DNA from: SHVZ01 sp041906305
GTDB lineage: Bacteria > Pseudomonadota > Alphaproteobacteria > SHVZ01
NCBI GenBank assembly: GCA_041906305.1
Contig: JAYRJL010000001.1
Span: 310,001 to 374,000, forward strand
Direction of reading: 5' to 3'
DNA length: 64,000 nucleotides
The notes under the pieces are model-generated. The model ran no database searches, was not told the origin of the DNA, and saw only the letters and a program-made list of their open reading frames with translations. The position numbers and the translations under genes were made by a program. Within the stretch, counting starts at the first letter, position 1. Every line of letters begins with the position of its first letter. Of the stretch, positions 50,717-59,450 are shown piece after piece.

Positions 50717-51046
50717 ATGCACGTGCGCTGCGCCATCTTCGAAGGCACCGTGGCCGAGGCCGACCAGCCCAGGTTCGATGCCTACATCAGGGACAAGGTG
50801 ATGCCGATCATCTCGAGCTTCCCGAAGATCCGAGCGATGCGGGTGCTGCGCACCAAGTCGGTCGAGGACGACGGCCCGCCGGTCTACCAGATCTTCGAGC
50901 TGCAGTTCGACACGGCCGAGGATGCGGCCGCCGCGCTGGCGACGCCGAAGCGCGCCGAGTCCCGCGCCGCGCTCGCCGAGATCATGCCGCTGTTCAAGGG
51001 CCGCATCTATCACATCAACCTGAACCTGACCGAACGCCGTCCCTGA
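50717..51046 (+). CDS. Small dimeric alpha/beta-barrel (Dabb/EthD-like) protein
   Basis: The 109-residue protein has a ferredoxin-like pattern: HVRCAIFEG, a helix, PKIRAMRVLRTKS, then QIFELQFDTAEDAAAALATPKRAESRAALAEIMPLF. This resembles EthD, Dabb or antibiotic-monooxygenase-like small proteins. No catalytic residues can be assigned. The start is set at MHVRCAIF after GGGGAACG. Its stop overlaps the ATG of the FMN oxidase gene (TGATG), so the two are translationally coupled. Confidence 0.75.
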   Translation: MHVRCAIFEGTVAEADQPRFDAYIRDKVMPIISSFPKIRAMRVLRTKSVEDDGPPVYQIFELQFDTAEDAAAALATPKRAESRAALAEIMPLFKGRIYHINLNLTERRP

Positions 51047-52194
51047 TGGCCGCGCTGGACCGCTGCTTCAACATCGACGACCTGCGCCTGGCGGCGAAGC
51101 GGCGCCTGCCGCGCGGCATCTTCGAGTATGTCGATCGCGGCACCGAAGGCGAGGTCTCCTTGCGCGAGAACCGCGCCGCCTTCGACCGCATCCGCATCCT
51201 GCCGCGCGTGCTCGAGGATGTCTCGGCGCGGACGACGGAGACGACGCTGTTCGGCAAGACGCATACGATGCCGATGGCGATCGCGCCGATGAGCCCGGCC
51301 GGTCTCCTCTGGCACGAGGGCGAGCTGGCGCTGGCGCGCGCCGCCAAGGCGGCCGGCATCCCCTACACGCTGCCGACGGAATCGATGACCGCGATCGAGA
51401 AGATCGCCGAGGTCGGCGGCACGCAATGGTTCCAGCTCTATCTCTGGAACCACCGCCCGCATTCATATGCGCTGCTCGACCGCGTGAAGGCGCTGGGCTT
51501 CGAGGCGCTGCTGGTCACGGTCGACACCGCGACGACGCCGAACCGCGAATTCAACAGCCGCAACGGCTTCGCGATGCCGATCCGCCCGTCGCTCCGCGCC
51601 GGCCTCGACGTGGCGATGCATCCGGGCTGGCTGTTCGGCACGCTCGCCCGCTACGTGCTGACCTCGGGCCTGCCGGCGGCGGTCAATCATCCGGAAGGCT
51701 ATCGCGAGGCGATCTTCCGGAATCCTCCGGACGACGCGACCGGCATCTGCCGGCGGACGACATGGGACGACATCCGGATGCTCCGGAAAATGTGGCCGCG
51801 CCCGCTGCTGGTGAAGGGTGTCCTGCATCCCGACGACGCCAGGAAGGCGATCGAGGCCGGGGCCGACGGCGTGGTCGTCTCCAACCACGGCGGGCGCAAC
51901 TTCGACTCGGCGGTGGCCTCGATCGACGCGCTGCCCGCGATCGCCGACGCGGTCGGCGGCAAGGGGACCGTGCTTCTCGACAGCGGTGTCCGCCGCGGCA
52001 GCGACGTCGCCAAGGCGCTGGCCTCGGGCGCCAAGGCGGTGCTGGTCGGTCGCGCGGCGCTCTACGGCATCGCCGCGGCGGGCGAGGCGGGGGCGTCGCA
52101 TGCGCTGACGATGCTGCGCGCCGAGCTCGACAAGACGATGGGGTTCGCGGGCTGCCGCGACGTGGGCGCCATCGGCCGCGCGCTGCTTGCCTAG
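51046..52194 (+). CDS. FMN-dependent alpha-hydroxy-acid oxidase/dehydrogenase
   Basis: The 382-residue TIM-barrel enzyme of the lactate dehydrogenase/glycolate oxidase family has IAPMSPAGLLWHEGE for FMN binding, TQWFQLYLW, LVTVDT, LLVKGVL with the FMN Lys and VVSNHGGRNFDS with catalytic H281 and R284. The usual GGRQLD is GGRNFD here, pointing to a subfamily whose 2-hydroxy acid is unknown. Its TAG stop shares a CTAG with the convergent tandem receiver gene. Confidence 0.9.
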   Translation: MAALDRCFNIDDLRLAAKRRLPRGIFEYVDRGTEGEVSLRENRAAFDRIRILPRVLEDVSARTTETTLFGKTHTMPMAIAPMSPAGLLWHEGELALARAAKAAGIPYTLPTESMTAIEKIAEVGGTQWFQLYLWNHRPHSYALLDRVKALGFEALLVTVDTATTPNREFNSRNGFAMPIRPSLRAGLDVAMHPGWLFGTLARYVLTSGLPAAVNHPEGYREAIFRNPPDDATGICRRTTWDDIRMLRKMWPRPLLVKGVLHPDDARKAIEAGADGVVVSNHGGRNFDSAVASIDALPAIADAVGGKGTVLLDSGVRRGSDVAKALASGAKAVLVGRAALYGIAAAGEAGASHALTMLRAELDKTMGFAGCRDVGAIGRALLA

Positions 52195-52976
52195 GGCCGG
52201 AGCAGCCGCGCGACCTTCTCGCGCAGCTGCTGCGCGGTGAAGGGCTTCTTCAGGGAGTCGTGCGCGCCATAGGTGATGGCGGCGCCGAGGATGTTCGAGA
52301 AGATCGCCCGGCTGCCGCCCGAGATCGCGAGGATCCTGATCGAGCGGTCGAGCTGCTGGACGTTGCTGATGAGCGACATGCCGTCGACCCTGGGCATCAG
52401 GATGTCGGTGACCATCACCGGCACGCTCCGCCCCGGCGGCGGGTTCCTCAGGATCTTCATGGCCTCGAGCCCGTCCTCCGCTTCGAGGACGGCGTAGCCG
52501 TCCTCTTCGAGGATGCTCCGGATGGTGGACCGCATCATCTCGTCGTCCTCGACGACCAGGACCGTGGTGCCGGCGCCGGACTTTCCATTCGAAGCCGGCG
52601 ACGCCGGCTGCGCCAGCACCGTATCGACGGTCGCCAGCAGGCGCTCGGGCGTGAACGGCTTGGCCAGCACCTGGTCGGCGCCGAGCTGGGTGGCCAGCTG
52701 CAGGAAGTCGGGATAGGGAGGCCGGCCGCCGCCGGAGATCACCAGGATTCGTACGGCCGGATCGTGCTTGCGGATGGCCTTCATCACCTCGAAGCCGTCC
52801 ATCTCGGGCATGAAGACGTCGGTGATGACGAGGTCGAGCCGGCCCTTCGGCCCCAGCAGGGCGGCGGCCTCGAGCCCGTTGGGCGCCGAGATCACCCGGT
52901 GTCCCGCCTTCCCGAGGGCAATCTCGATGACCGTGCGCAGGGGCCGGTCGTCCTCGACGACAAGGATCGTGGCCAC
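52191..52976 (-). CDS. Tandem receiver-domain protein (REC-REC)
   Basis: The 261-residue protein is made of two REC domains and a short linker. Domain 1 (1-122) has VEDD, D53 in LVITDVFMPEMDG and LAKPF. Domain 2 (138-261) has VEDD, D191 in VMVTDILMPRVDG and LKKPF. Both have a long SGGG(S)R...LG/YGA loop after strand 4, as in the receiver at 31529-31900. There is no effector domain, so it probably acts as phosphate sink, relay or protein-binding output. A perfect dyad lies in its upstream region. Confidence 0.9.
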   Translation of the reverse strand: MATILVVEDDRPLRTVIEIALGKAGHRVISAPNGLEAAALLGPKGRLDLVITDVFMPEMDGFEVMKAIRKHDPAVRILVISGGGRPPYPDFLQLATQLGADQVLAKPFTPERLLATVDTVLAQPASPASNGKSGAGTTVLVVEDDEMMRSTIRSILEEDGYAVLEAEDGLEAMKILRNPPPGRSVPVMVTDILMPRVDGMSLISNVQQLDRSIRILAISGGSRAIFSNILGAAITYGAHDSLKKPFTAQQLREKVARLLRP

Positions 52977-53030
52977 GCCATCCTCCGCCTCAGCTGTCCG
53001 CCCCGTCCTCCCCGAGCTTTCTATACTTTT

Positions 53031-53046
53031 GAGACTGAGGAGTCTC
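53031..53046. promoter_or_regulatory. Inverted repeat GAGACT-N4-AGTCTC upstream of the tandem receiver gene
   Basis: A perfect 6-bp dyad with a 4-base centre lies about 55 bases before the minus-strand start at 52976, flanked by CTATACT (53021-53027). The rrf2 promoter shows a similar set of elements: CTATACT, GAGACT and AGTC. A common regulator is possible but unproven. Confidence 0.35.
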
Positions 53047-53125
53047 CCTCCATAACATTTAGACAGCCGATATCGTTGCCTGCCGGCGACGGCCGCGGCC
53101 TAACGTACCTGTGGACGTTCCCGGG

Positions 53126-53746
53126 TCAGGAAGCGCGCGCGGTCCGTCGGCTGGTGGAGGCGAGCAGGGCTGCGGCTGCCGGCTTCGCGAGGCGGGCCGC
53201 CGCGCGGGATCCGGCCAGAGCTGCGACGATGGCGCCTTCGAGCAGGACCTGCCATGCGCCGGCGAAGTCGGGGGCATCCTTGATGCCGGCGTCTTTCGCC
53301 AGCCCTTCGATGAAGTCGCGGACATTGGCCAGGTGGCGTGCAGCCGCCCGATGCGTCGTGCTCGCCGGCGGGGACTCGATCAGCGTGCGGATGAAGAGGC
53401 ACCCCTCGAACCGGCGCCGCTGGAACCACTCGTGGAAGAGGTCGAACATGCCGAGAAGGCGGTCCTTCGGCGACGTGAAGCGGCGAAGCGTTTCCTTCTT
53501 CAGCCACTCTTCCGTCCACCGCCGCTCGTGCTCCTGGAGGACGATCCGCACGAGCTCGTCCTTGGAGGCGAAGTTCCGATAGAAGGTCATGCGCGCGATG
53601 TCGGCGGCGACGATGATCGCGTCGATGCCGGTGGCGCGGACGCCATGCTTGAGAAAGAGATCGTAGGCGGCGTTGATGATGCGGTCGCGGCCGAGAGGGG
53701 GCCGCCCGCGCGGCTTGCCGGAGCGCGGAGTCGATGCGGACGTCAT
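53126..53746 (-). CDS. TetR-family transcriptional regulator
   Basis: The 206-residue protein has the TetR DNA-binding region at about 13-62: GRPPLGRDRIINAAYDLFLKHG, then IDAIIVAADIARMTFYRNFASKDEL. The C-terminal part, with ERRWTEEWLKKETLRRF and GCLFIRTLIESP, resembles AcrR-type regulators with a TetR_C_11-like end. The ligand is unknown. The start is MTSASTP (53746); the open frame continues further upstream but loses similarity. It lies downstream of a VOC gene on the same strand, 238 bases away, in which no other gene was seen. Confidence 0.87.
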   Translation of the reverse strand: MTSASTPRSGKPRGRPPLGRDRIINAAYDLFLKHGVRATGIDAIIVAADIARMTFYRNFASKDELVRIVLQEHERRWTEEWLKKETLRRFTSPKDRLLGMFDLFHEWFQRRRFEGCLFIRTLIESPPASTTHRAAARHLANVRDFIEGLAKDAGIKDAPDFAGAWQVLLEGAIVAALAGSRAAARLAKPAAAALLASTSRRTARAS

Positions 53747-53984
53747 GTGAGGAGCGGGCCCGGGTCGGTTGTCTGCGCCGCAACCTACTTCCTGGGGTCC
53801 CCAGGACACGCCGATCAAGTTGCAAAAAACGGTGTGAACTGTAACGGCTTGCGGCGGCCGACGGCGGACCTGCGCGCGCCGTCGACGCCCGATCACCGCG
53901 TGATTGCGAGCCTCGCCGCAGGTGTCGCGCCGCCGTGCCGGCCAAACGCGATTACAGACGGTTGCAATCCAGGGCCGCGGGCGA

Positions 53985-54380
53985 TCAGGCCTTCCTCGGC
54001 TGCACCAGGTCCCAGCGGTTGCCGTAGAGGTCCTCGAACACCACGACGTCGCCATAGGCCTCGTGGCGCGGCTCCTCGATGAACCTGACGCCCTTCGCCT
54101 TGTAGGCCGCGTGGTCGCGGGCGAAGTCGTCGGTGTGTAGGAACAGGAAGACGCGCCCGCCGGTCTGGTCGCCGACGCGCGCGTCCTGGTTCGGGTTCGC
54201 GGCCTTGGCCAGGAGGAGCGCGCAGCCGCTCGATCCCGGCGGCGTCACGCGAACGAAGCGCTTGCCCTTGCCCATGTCGGTGTCCTCGACGAGCGTGAAG
54301 CCGAGCGTGCCGACGTAGTAGGCGATGGCCTCGTCGTAGTCGCGGACGAGGAGCGCGAGGGCGGCGAGGTGCTGGGGCAT
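53985..54380 (-). CDS. VOC-family (glyoxalase/bleomycin resistance) protein
   Basis: The 131-residue protein has the paired beta-alpha-beta-beta-beta units of VOC proteins: LALLVRDYDEAIAYYVGTLGFTL, RFVRVTPPGSSGCALLLAKA, then VFLFLHTDDFARDHAAYKAKGV and VVVFEDLYGNRWDLVQP. The likely metal ligands are H4, H82 and E116. The substrate is unknown. The closest pattern is the small stand-alone glyoxalase-like group. Confidence 0.88.
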   Translation of the reverse strand: MPQHLAALALLVRDYDEAIAYYVGTLGFTLVEDTDMGKGKRFVRVTPPGSSGCALLLAKAANPNQDARVGDQTGGRVFLFLHTDDFARDHAAYKAKGVRFIEEPRHEAYGDVVVFEDLYGNRWDLVQPRKA

Positions 54381-54526
54381 CCGGACACTCTAGAGCGATC
54401 CGCCATGCCTGCCCACCGCTTGCGGCCGCGCCGGAAGCGGCGTAAGGAATCGCCGGGGATCGCAGGCTCCCCGTCAGACGCTCTCGTCCAAGCTCTGCGC
54501 AACCCGCTTCGCGAGGTGCGCCAGCC

Positions 54527-55720
54527 ATGGATCGACCTTCTCCCGTCACCGCCCTTTTCGCCGCGCGCGCCGTCCGCGATTTCGGTGACGGCTTCGTCGC
54601 CGTGCTGCTGCCGGTGCACCTGACCTTGCTCGGCCTGTCGCCGGTCCAGATCGGCATCATGGCGACGGCGGCGCTGCTGGGCTCGTCGCTGCTGACCTTG
54701 GGCATCGGCATGATCGGTGGCCGCCACGATCATCGCCGCCTCCTGACCGCCGCTGCCGGCCTCATGGTCGCGAGCGGCGTCGCCTTCGCCGTCGTCCACG
54801 ACTTCGCTCTGCTGCTGGCGATCGCCTTCGTCGGCACGATCAATCCTTCGTCCGGCAGCGTCAGCATCTTCGCGCCGCTGGAGCAGACGGTGCTCACATC
54901 GGCCTCGGCCGATCGCGCGCGGACGGCGATGTTCGCCCGCTACAGCCTGGTGGGCGCGCTCGCCGGTGCGGTCGGTGCGCTGGCGGCGGGCATGCCGGAC
55001 CTGCTGGCGCCGGCGGGCCTCGACCAGCTCCAGGCGATCCGCCTGATGTTCGTCCTCTATGCCGCGCTCGGCGTCGCCGCTGCGCTGCTCTACCGGCTGA
55101 TCCCGGCGCGGGCGGCGGAAGAGAAGCGGCCCAGTGCGGCACTCGGGCCGTCGAAGGGCATCGTCGTCCGGCTGGCGATGCTGTTCAGCATCGACTCCTT
55201 CGGCTCGGGTTTCGTCGTGCAGTCGCTGCTGGCGCTGTGGCTGTTCGAGAAGTTCGACCTGTCTCTGGCCGCCGCCGGGCTCTTCTTCTTCTGGTCGGGC
55301 GTGCTCGCCGCCTTCTCCTTCCCGGTCGCGGCCTGGCTCGCGCGTCATATCGGCCTCGTCAACACGATGGTGTTCACGCACATCCCGGCCAATCTCTGCC
55401 TGATCGCCGCGGCCTTCGCGCCGTCGCTGACCGTGGTGCTGGCGCTGCTGCTGCTGCGCGCCGCGCTCTCGCAGATGGACGTGCCGACCCGCACCTCCTA
55501 CGTGATGGCGGTGGTGACCGAGGCCGAGCGGCCGGCGGCGGCGAGCTTCACCGTGGTGCCGCGCTCGATCGCCGCCGCGCTCAGCCCCTCGATCGGCGGC
55601 GCGCTGTTCGCCGCCGGCTTCCAGGCGCTGCCCCTGGTGCTCTCGGGCGCGATCAAGACCGCCTACGACCTGGCCCTGCTCTTTCAGTTCCGCCACACGC
55701 GACCGCCGGAGGAGCGATGA
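54527..55720 (+). CDS. MFS transporter
   Basis: The 397-residue protein has about 12 hydrophobic segments. The loop between helices 2 and 3 reads GMIGGRHDHRRLL, a shortened version of the MFS motif A. SFGSGFVVQSLLALWLF starts the second half and MDVPTRTSYVMAVVTEAERPAA lies near the end. The substrate is unknown; it resembles single-family efflux or nutrient transporters without close markers. It is preceded by 146 bases without a gene and lies 116 bases before the aldo/keto reductase gene. Confidence 0.85.
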   Translation: MDRPSPVTALFAARAVRDFGDGFVAVLLPVHLTLLGLSPVQIGIMATAALLGSSLLTLGIGMIGGRHDHRRLLTAAAGLMVASGVAFAVVHDFALLLAIAFVGTINPSSGSVSIFAPLEQTVLTSASADRARTAMFARYSLVGALAGAVGALAAGMPDLLAPAGLDQLQAIRLMFVLYAALGVAAALLYRLIPARAAEEKRPSAALGPSKGIVVRLAMLFSIDSFGSGFVVQSLLALWLFEKFDLSLAAAGLFFFWSGVLAAFSFPVAAWLARHIGLVNTMVFTHIPANLCLIAAAFAPSLTVVLALLLLRAALSQMDVPTRTSYVMAVVTEAERPAAASFTVVPRSIAAALSPSIGGALFAAGFQALPLVLSGAIKTAYDLALLFQFRHTRPPEER

Positions 55721-55836
55721 CGGCGGTTTGCCTGCATCCCTACGCGAACGCAAGCGCCGCTTAGGAGCCTTTGCCTCCGCCGCCGGCATCGGCGAGAATG
55801 GCGCGACAGGACACGCTTTCTCCCCGGAGACTCCCC

Positions 55837-56847
55837 ATGGAATACCGTTCGCTCGGCCAGAGCGGCCTCAAGGTCGCGCCGCTCTGCCTCGGCACGATGA
55901 TGTTCGGCGGCCCCACCAGCGAGGCCGATTCGCGCGCCATCATCGGCCGCGCCCGCGACCAGGGCTTCAACTTCCTCGACACCGCCGACGTCTACAACGA
56001 GGGCAAGTCGGAGGAGGTGGTCTGGCGTGCGATCGCCAAGGACCGCAGCTACTGGATCCTCGCGACCAAGCTCTGCAACCCGATGGGCCAGAGCCCGAAC
56101 GACAAGGGCCTCTCGCGCCGCTACGTGATGCAGGCCTGCGAGGCGAGCCTGAAGCGGCTCGGCACCGACTACATCGACGTCTACTACATGCACAAGGAAG
56201 ACCTGACCGTGCCGCTCGCCGAGAGCGTCATGGCGATGGGCGATCTGATGCGCCAGGGCAAGATCCGTTACTTCGCGCTGTCGAACTTCCGCTCCTGGCG
56301 CGTCGCCGAGGTCGCGAACCTCTGCGACGAGCTCGGCATTCCGCGGCCGGCGGCTAGCCAGCCCTACTACAACGCCTTCAACCGCATGCCCGAGGTCGAG
56401 CACCTGCCGGCCTGCAGGTTCTACGGGCTCGGCGTCGTGCCCTACAGCCCGCTCGCCCGCGGCGTGCTCACCGGCAAGTACAAGCCCGACGCCGATCCGC
56501 TCGAAGGCTCGCGCGCCTCGCGTCAGGACCGCCGCATGATGCAGACCGAGTGGCGGAAGGAGAGCCTGGAGATGGCGCAGGAGGTCGTCGCGCACGCGAA
56601 GAAGCGCGGCGTCACGCCCGGCCAGTTCGCGACCGCCTGGGTTCTGGCGAACCCGCTGGTCACCTCGCCGATCGCCGGCCCCCGCACCATGGACCAGTGG
56701 GAGGACTATGTCGGCGCGCTCTCCTTCAAGTTCTCGAAGGAGGACGAGGCGCTGATCGACGGCATGGTCGCGACCGGCCATCCCTCGACCCCCGGCTACA
56801 ACGACCCGGCCTATCCGATCGAAGGCCGGCCGACGAAGTTCGACTGA
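55837..56847 (+). CDS. Aldo/keto reductase
   Basis: The 336-residue TIM-barrel enzyme is of the AKR family, tas/yajO-like branch. The catalytic tetrad is D48, Y53, K78 and H119 (FLDTADVY, ATKL, YYMHK). GKIRYFALSNF and VPYSPLARGVLTGKY are family motifs. It reduces aldehydes or ketones with NADPH; the substrate is unknown. The start is MEYRSLGQSG, because all homology starts there. Repeat copy 8 follows its stop. Confidence 0.92.
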   Translation: MEYRSLGQSGLKVAPLCLGTMMFGGPTSEADSRAIIGRARDQGFNFLDTADVYNEGKSEEVVWRAIAKDRSYWILATKLCNPMGQSPNDKGLSRRYVMQACEASLKRLGTDYIDVYYMHKEDLTVPLAESVMAMGDLMRQGKIRYFALSNFRSWRVAEVANLCDELGIPRPAASQPYYNAFNRMPEVEHLPACRFYGLGVVPYSPLARGVLTGKYKPDADPLEGSRASRQDRRMMQTEWRKESLEMAQEVVAHAKKRGVTPGQFATAWVLANPLVTSPIAGPRTMDQWEDYVGALSFKFSKEDEALIDGMVATGHPSTPGYNDPAYPIEGRPTKFD

Positions 56848-56865
56848 CGTTTTGCGTGCTCGCTT

Positions 56866-56955
56866 CACCCCCACCCCAACCTTCCCCCGTCGAGGGGGAG
56901 GGGGCATGAAACTCGAATCCCCTCCCCCCTTGCGGGGGAGGGTAGGGTGGGGGGA
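56866..56955. repeat. Intergenic G4 repeat, copy 8 (B then A)
   Basis: Arm B (56866-56911) has C-rich tracts, a hairpin and GGGGGCATGAAAC. Arm A (56915-56955) has CGAATCCCCTCCCCCC, a short loop and a four-tract G motif with a TA loop at 56934-56954. The arms nearly touch. It lies between two plus-strand genes, 35 bases before the CoxL-like start. Confidence 0.8.
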
Positions 56956-56990
56956 GTTCAAGACTCGATTTCTGAGACGAGGATCATGAC

Positions 56991-59291
56991 ATGACCAAGT
57001 TCGGCATCGGCCAGGCGGTCAGGCGCACCGAGGACCAGCGGCTGCTCACCGGCACCGGCAAGTATGTCGGCGACGTGAACCTTGCGGGCCAGGCGCATGC
57101 CTACATCCTGCGCTCGCCCGAGGCGCATGCGGACATCGTCCGCCTCGACTCAAGCGCGGCCAAGAAGATGCCGGGCGTTCTCGCGGTGCTGACCGGCGCC
57201 GATCTCGACGCCGACGGCGTGCCGGACCTGCCCTGCCTGCTCTCGGTCAACTCGAAGGACGGCAAGCCGAACCTGGTGCCGTCGTATCCGGTCGCCGCCA
57301 AGGGCCGCGTGCGCCATGTCGGCCAGCCGGTCGCCATCGTCGTCGCCGAGACCCTCGCCCAGGCACGCGACGCCGCCGAGGCGGTCGAGGTCGAGTACAG
57401 GTCGCTCCCGGCGGTGACCGAGGGCGTGGACGCGCTCAAATCCGGCGCGCCGCAGCTCCACGCCAACATCCCCGGCAATCTCTGCTTCCACTGGCATGAC
57501 GGCGACGCCGCCAAGGTCGACGAGGCCTTCGCCAAGGCGGCGAGGAAGATCAAGCTCGACCTGGTCAACAACCGCATCGTCGCCAACTCTATGGAGACGC
57601 GTGGCTGCGTGGCTTCCTGGGACAAGGCCGCGAGTTCGCTCTTCGTCCACACCACCTGCCAGGGCTCGCACCACTTCAAGCGCGTGCTGGGCGAGCTCGT
57701 GTTCAAGCTGCCGCCGGACAAGGTCCGCGTCGTCACCACCGATGTCGGCGGCGGCTTCGGCATGAAGTATTTCTGCTATCCCGAGCACGTGCTGACGGTG
57801 TGGGCGACGAAGCGCCTCGGCCGGCCGGTCAAGTGGATCTCCGATCGCCAGGACGCCTTCCTCTCCGACGTGCATGGCCGCGACCATGTCAGCAACGTCG
57901 AACTCGCGCTCGACACGGATCACAAGATCCTCGGCATCCGCATCCTCACGGTCGCCAATCTCGGCGCCTATCTCTCGAACTTCGCCCCGATGATCCCGAC
58001 CGGCGCCGGCCAGGGCATGCATACCGGCGTCTATGCCATTCCAGCCGCGTATAACGAGGTCAAAGGCGTCTTCACCAACACCGTGCCGATCGACGCCTAT
58101 CGCGGCGCTGGCCGGCCGGAGGCCGCCTACCTGATCGAGCGCATGATGGATGCGGCGGCCTTCGACCTCGGCATCGACGGCGCCGAGCTTCGCCGCAAGA
58201 ACTTCGCGCCGGAATCGGCGATGCCGTACACGAACGCGTTCAAGGTCACCTACGACTCCGGCAACTTCGTCAAGCTGATGGACGAGGCCCGCAAGCTTTC
58301 CGGCTGGGGCGGCGCCTTCGAGGATCGCCGCAAGGCCGCGGCGTCGAAGGGCAAGCTGCGCGGTCTCGGCATGAGCTACTACGTCGAGCGCTGCGCCGGC
58401 GGCGGCGGCGAGGCGGCGACGCTGCGCATCGAGAGCGACGACACGGTGACGCTGCTGATCGGGACCCAGAACAATGGGCAGGGCCACGAGACCGCCTATG
58501 CGCAGGTGGTGAGCGAGCGTCTCGGCGTGCCCTTCGAGAAGGTCCGCGTCCGCCAAGGCGACACCGCCGAGATCGCGACCGGCGGCGGCACAGGCGGCTC
58601 GCGCTCGATCCCGGTCGGCGCGCATTCGGCGCAGAACGCCTCCGACAAGCTGATCGACGCCGGCAAGGAGCATGCGGCCGACCTGCTGGAGGCGGCATCC
58701 GTCGACATCGAGTTCAAGGACGGGAGCTATCGCATCGCCGGCACCGACCGCGCCGCCTCGATCTTCGAGGTGGCGAAGAAGGCGCGCGCCAAGGGCGGCA
58801 CCTTCACCGCCGGGGGCGAGTACACGCCGAAGGCCGCGACCTATCCGAACGGCTGCCACGTCTGCGAGGTCGAGGTCGATCGCGACACCGGCCAGGTGGC
58901 GCTGGTCGACTACTGGGCGGTCGACGATTTCGGCATGATCCTGAACCCGCTGCTGCTGGCGGGACAGGTGCATGGCGGCGTCGGCCAGGGCGTCGGCCAG
59001 GCGCTGCTGGAGCATACGGTCTACGATCCCAAGACCGGCCAGCTGCTGACCGGCAGCTTCATGGACTACACCATGCCGCGCGCCGGCGACCTGCCCGACA
59101 TCCGCTTCTCGACCATCAACATTCCCTGCCGCAACAATCCGCTCGGCATCAAGGGCGCGGGCGAGGCCGGCACCATCGGCGCCACGCCGGCGGTGGTGAA
59201 CGCGGTGGTCGACGCGCTGAAGCCGCTCAAGGTCCGCCACGTCGACATGCCGCTGACGCCCCAGCGCGTCTGGCAGGCGATGCAGGGCTGA
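56991..59291 (+). CDS. Xanthine dehydrogenase-family molybdopterin-binding subunit, form II CoxL-like
   Basis: The 766-residue large subunit has QAVRRTEDQRLLTGTGKYVGD at the start, VRHVGQPVAIVVAET, DVGGGFGMK (molybdopterin contact), AYRGAGRPEA (369-378), GTQNNGQGHETAYAQ and catalytic E725 in GAGEAGTIGA. AYRGAGR is the form II signature; true CO dehydrogenase has AYRCSFR. The substrate is therefore probably an aldehyde or heterocycle rather than CO. The FAD (CoxM) and 2Fe-2S (CoxS) partners are not adjacent, so they must be encoded elsewhere. Confidence 0.9.
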   Translation: MTKFGIGQAVRRTEDQRLLTGTGKYVGDVNLAGQAHAYILRSPEAHADIVRLDSSAAKKMPGVLAVLTGADLDADGVPDLPCLLSVNSKDGKPNLVPSYPVAAKGRVRHVGQPVAIVVAETLAQARDAAEAVEVEYRSLPAVTEGVDALKSGAPQLHANIPGNLCFHWHDGDAAKVDEAFAKAARKIKLDLVNNRIVANSMETRGCVASWDKAASSLFVHTTCQGSHHFKRVLGELVFKLPPDKVRVVTTDVGGGFGMKYFCYPEHVLTVWATKRLGRPVKWISDRQDAFLSDVHGRDHVSNVELALDTDHKILGIRILTVANLGAYLSNFAPMIPTGAGQGMHTGVYAIPAAYNEVKGVFTNTVPIDAYRGAGRPEAAYLIERMMDAAAFDLGIDGAELRRKNFAPESAMPYTNAFKVTYDSGNFVKLMDEARKLSGWGGAFEDRRKAAASKGKLRGLGMSYYVERCAGGGGEAATLRIESDDTVTLLIGTQNNGQGHETAYAQVVSERLGVPFEKVRVRQGDTAEIATGGGTGGSRSIPVGAHSAQNASDKLIDAGKEHAADLLEAASVDIEFKDGSYRIAGTDRAASIFEVAKKARAKGGTFTAGGEYTPKAATYPNGCHVCEVEVDRDTGQVALVDYWAVDDFGMILNPLLLAGQVHGGVGQGVGQALLEHTVYDPKTGQLLTGSFMDYTMPRAGDLPDIRFSTINIPCRNNPLGIKGAGEAGTIGATPAVVNAVVDALKPLKVRHVDMPLTPQRVWQAMQG

Positions 59292-59310
59292 GGACGACCT
59301 CACTGCGCTC

Positions 59311-59433
59311 GGCCCCCACCCCGTCCCTCCCCCGGCAGAGCCGGGGGAGGGGGCACGAGGCTCGATGCGCGCGGAGCGTTTTTTTTAGAACCCTCCCCCG
59401 CGCCGAAGGCGTGGGGGAGGGCAGGGTGGGGGC
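59311..59433. repeat. Intergenic G4 repeat, copy 9 (B then A)
   Basis: Arm B (59311-59360) has C-rich tracts and the hairpin CCCTCCCCCGGC / GCCGGGGGAGGG, ending GGGGGCACGAGG. Arm A (59388-59433) has GAACCC, a hairpin and G5-A-G3-CA-G3-T-G5 at 59413-59432. A run of eight T (59379-59386) lies between the arms. It is placed between two plus-strand genes. Confidence 0.85.
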
Positions 59434-59450
59434 TCTCGGGGCGAGACTCG

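Noticed and set aside
59379..59386. Run of eight T after repeat arm B as a rho-independent terminator
   Set aside because: The strong hairpin ends about 30 bases before the T run, and no stable stem directly precedes the T tract.
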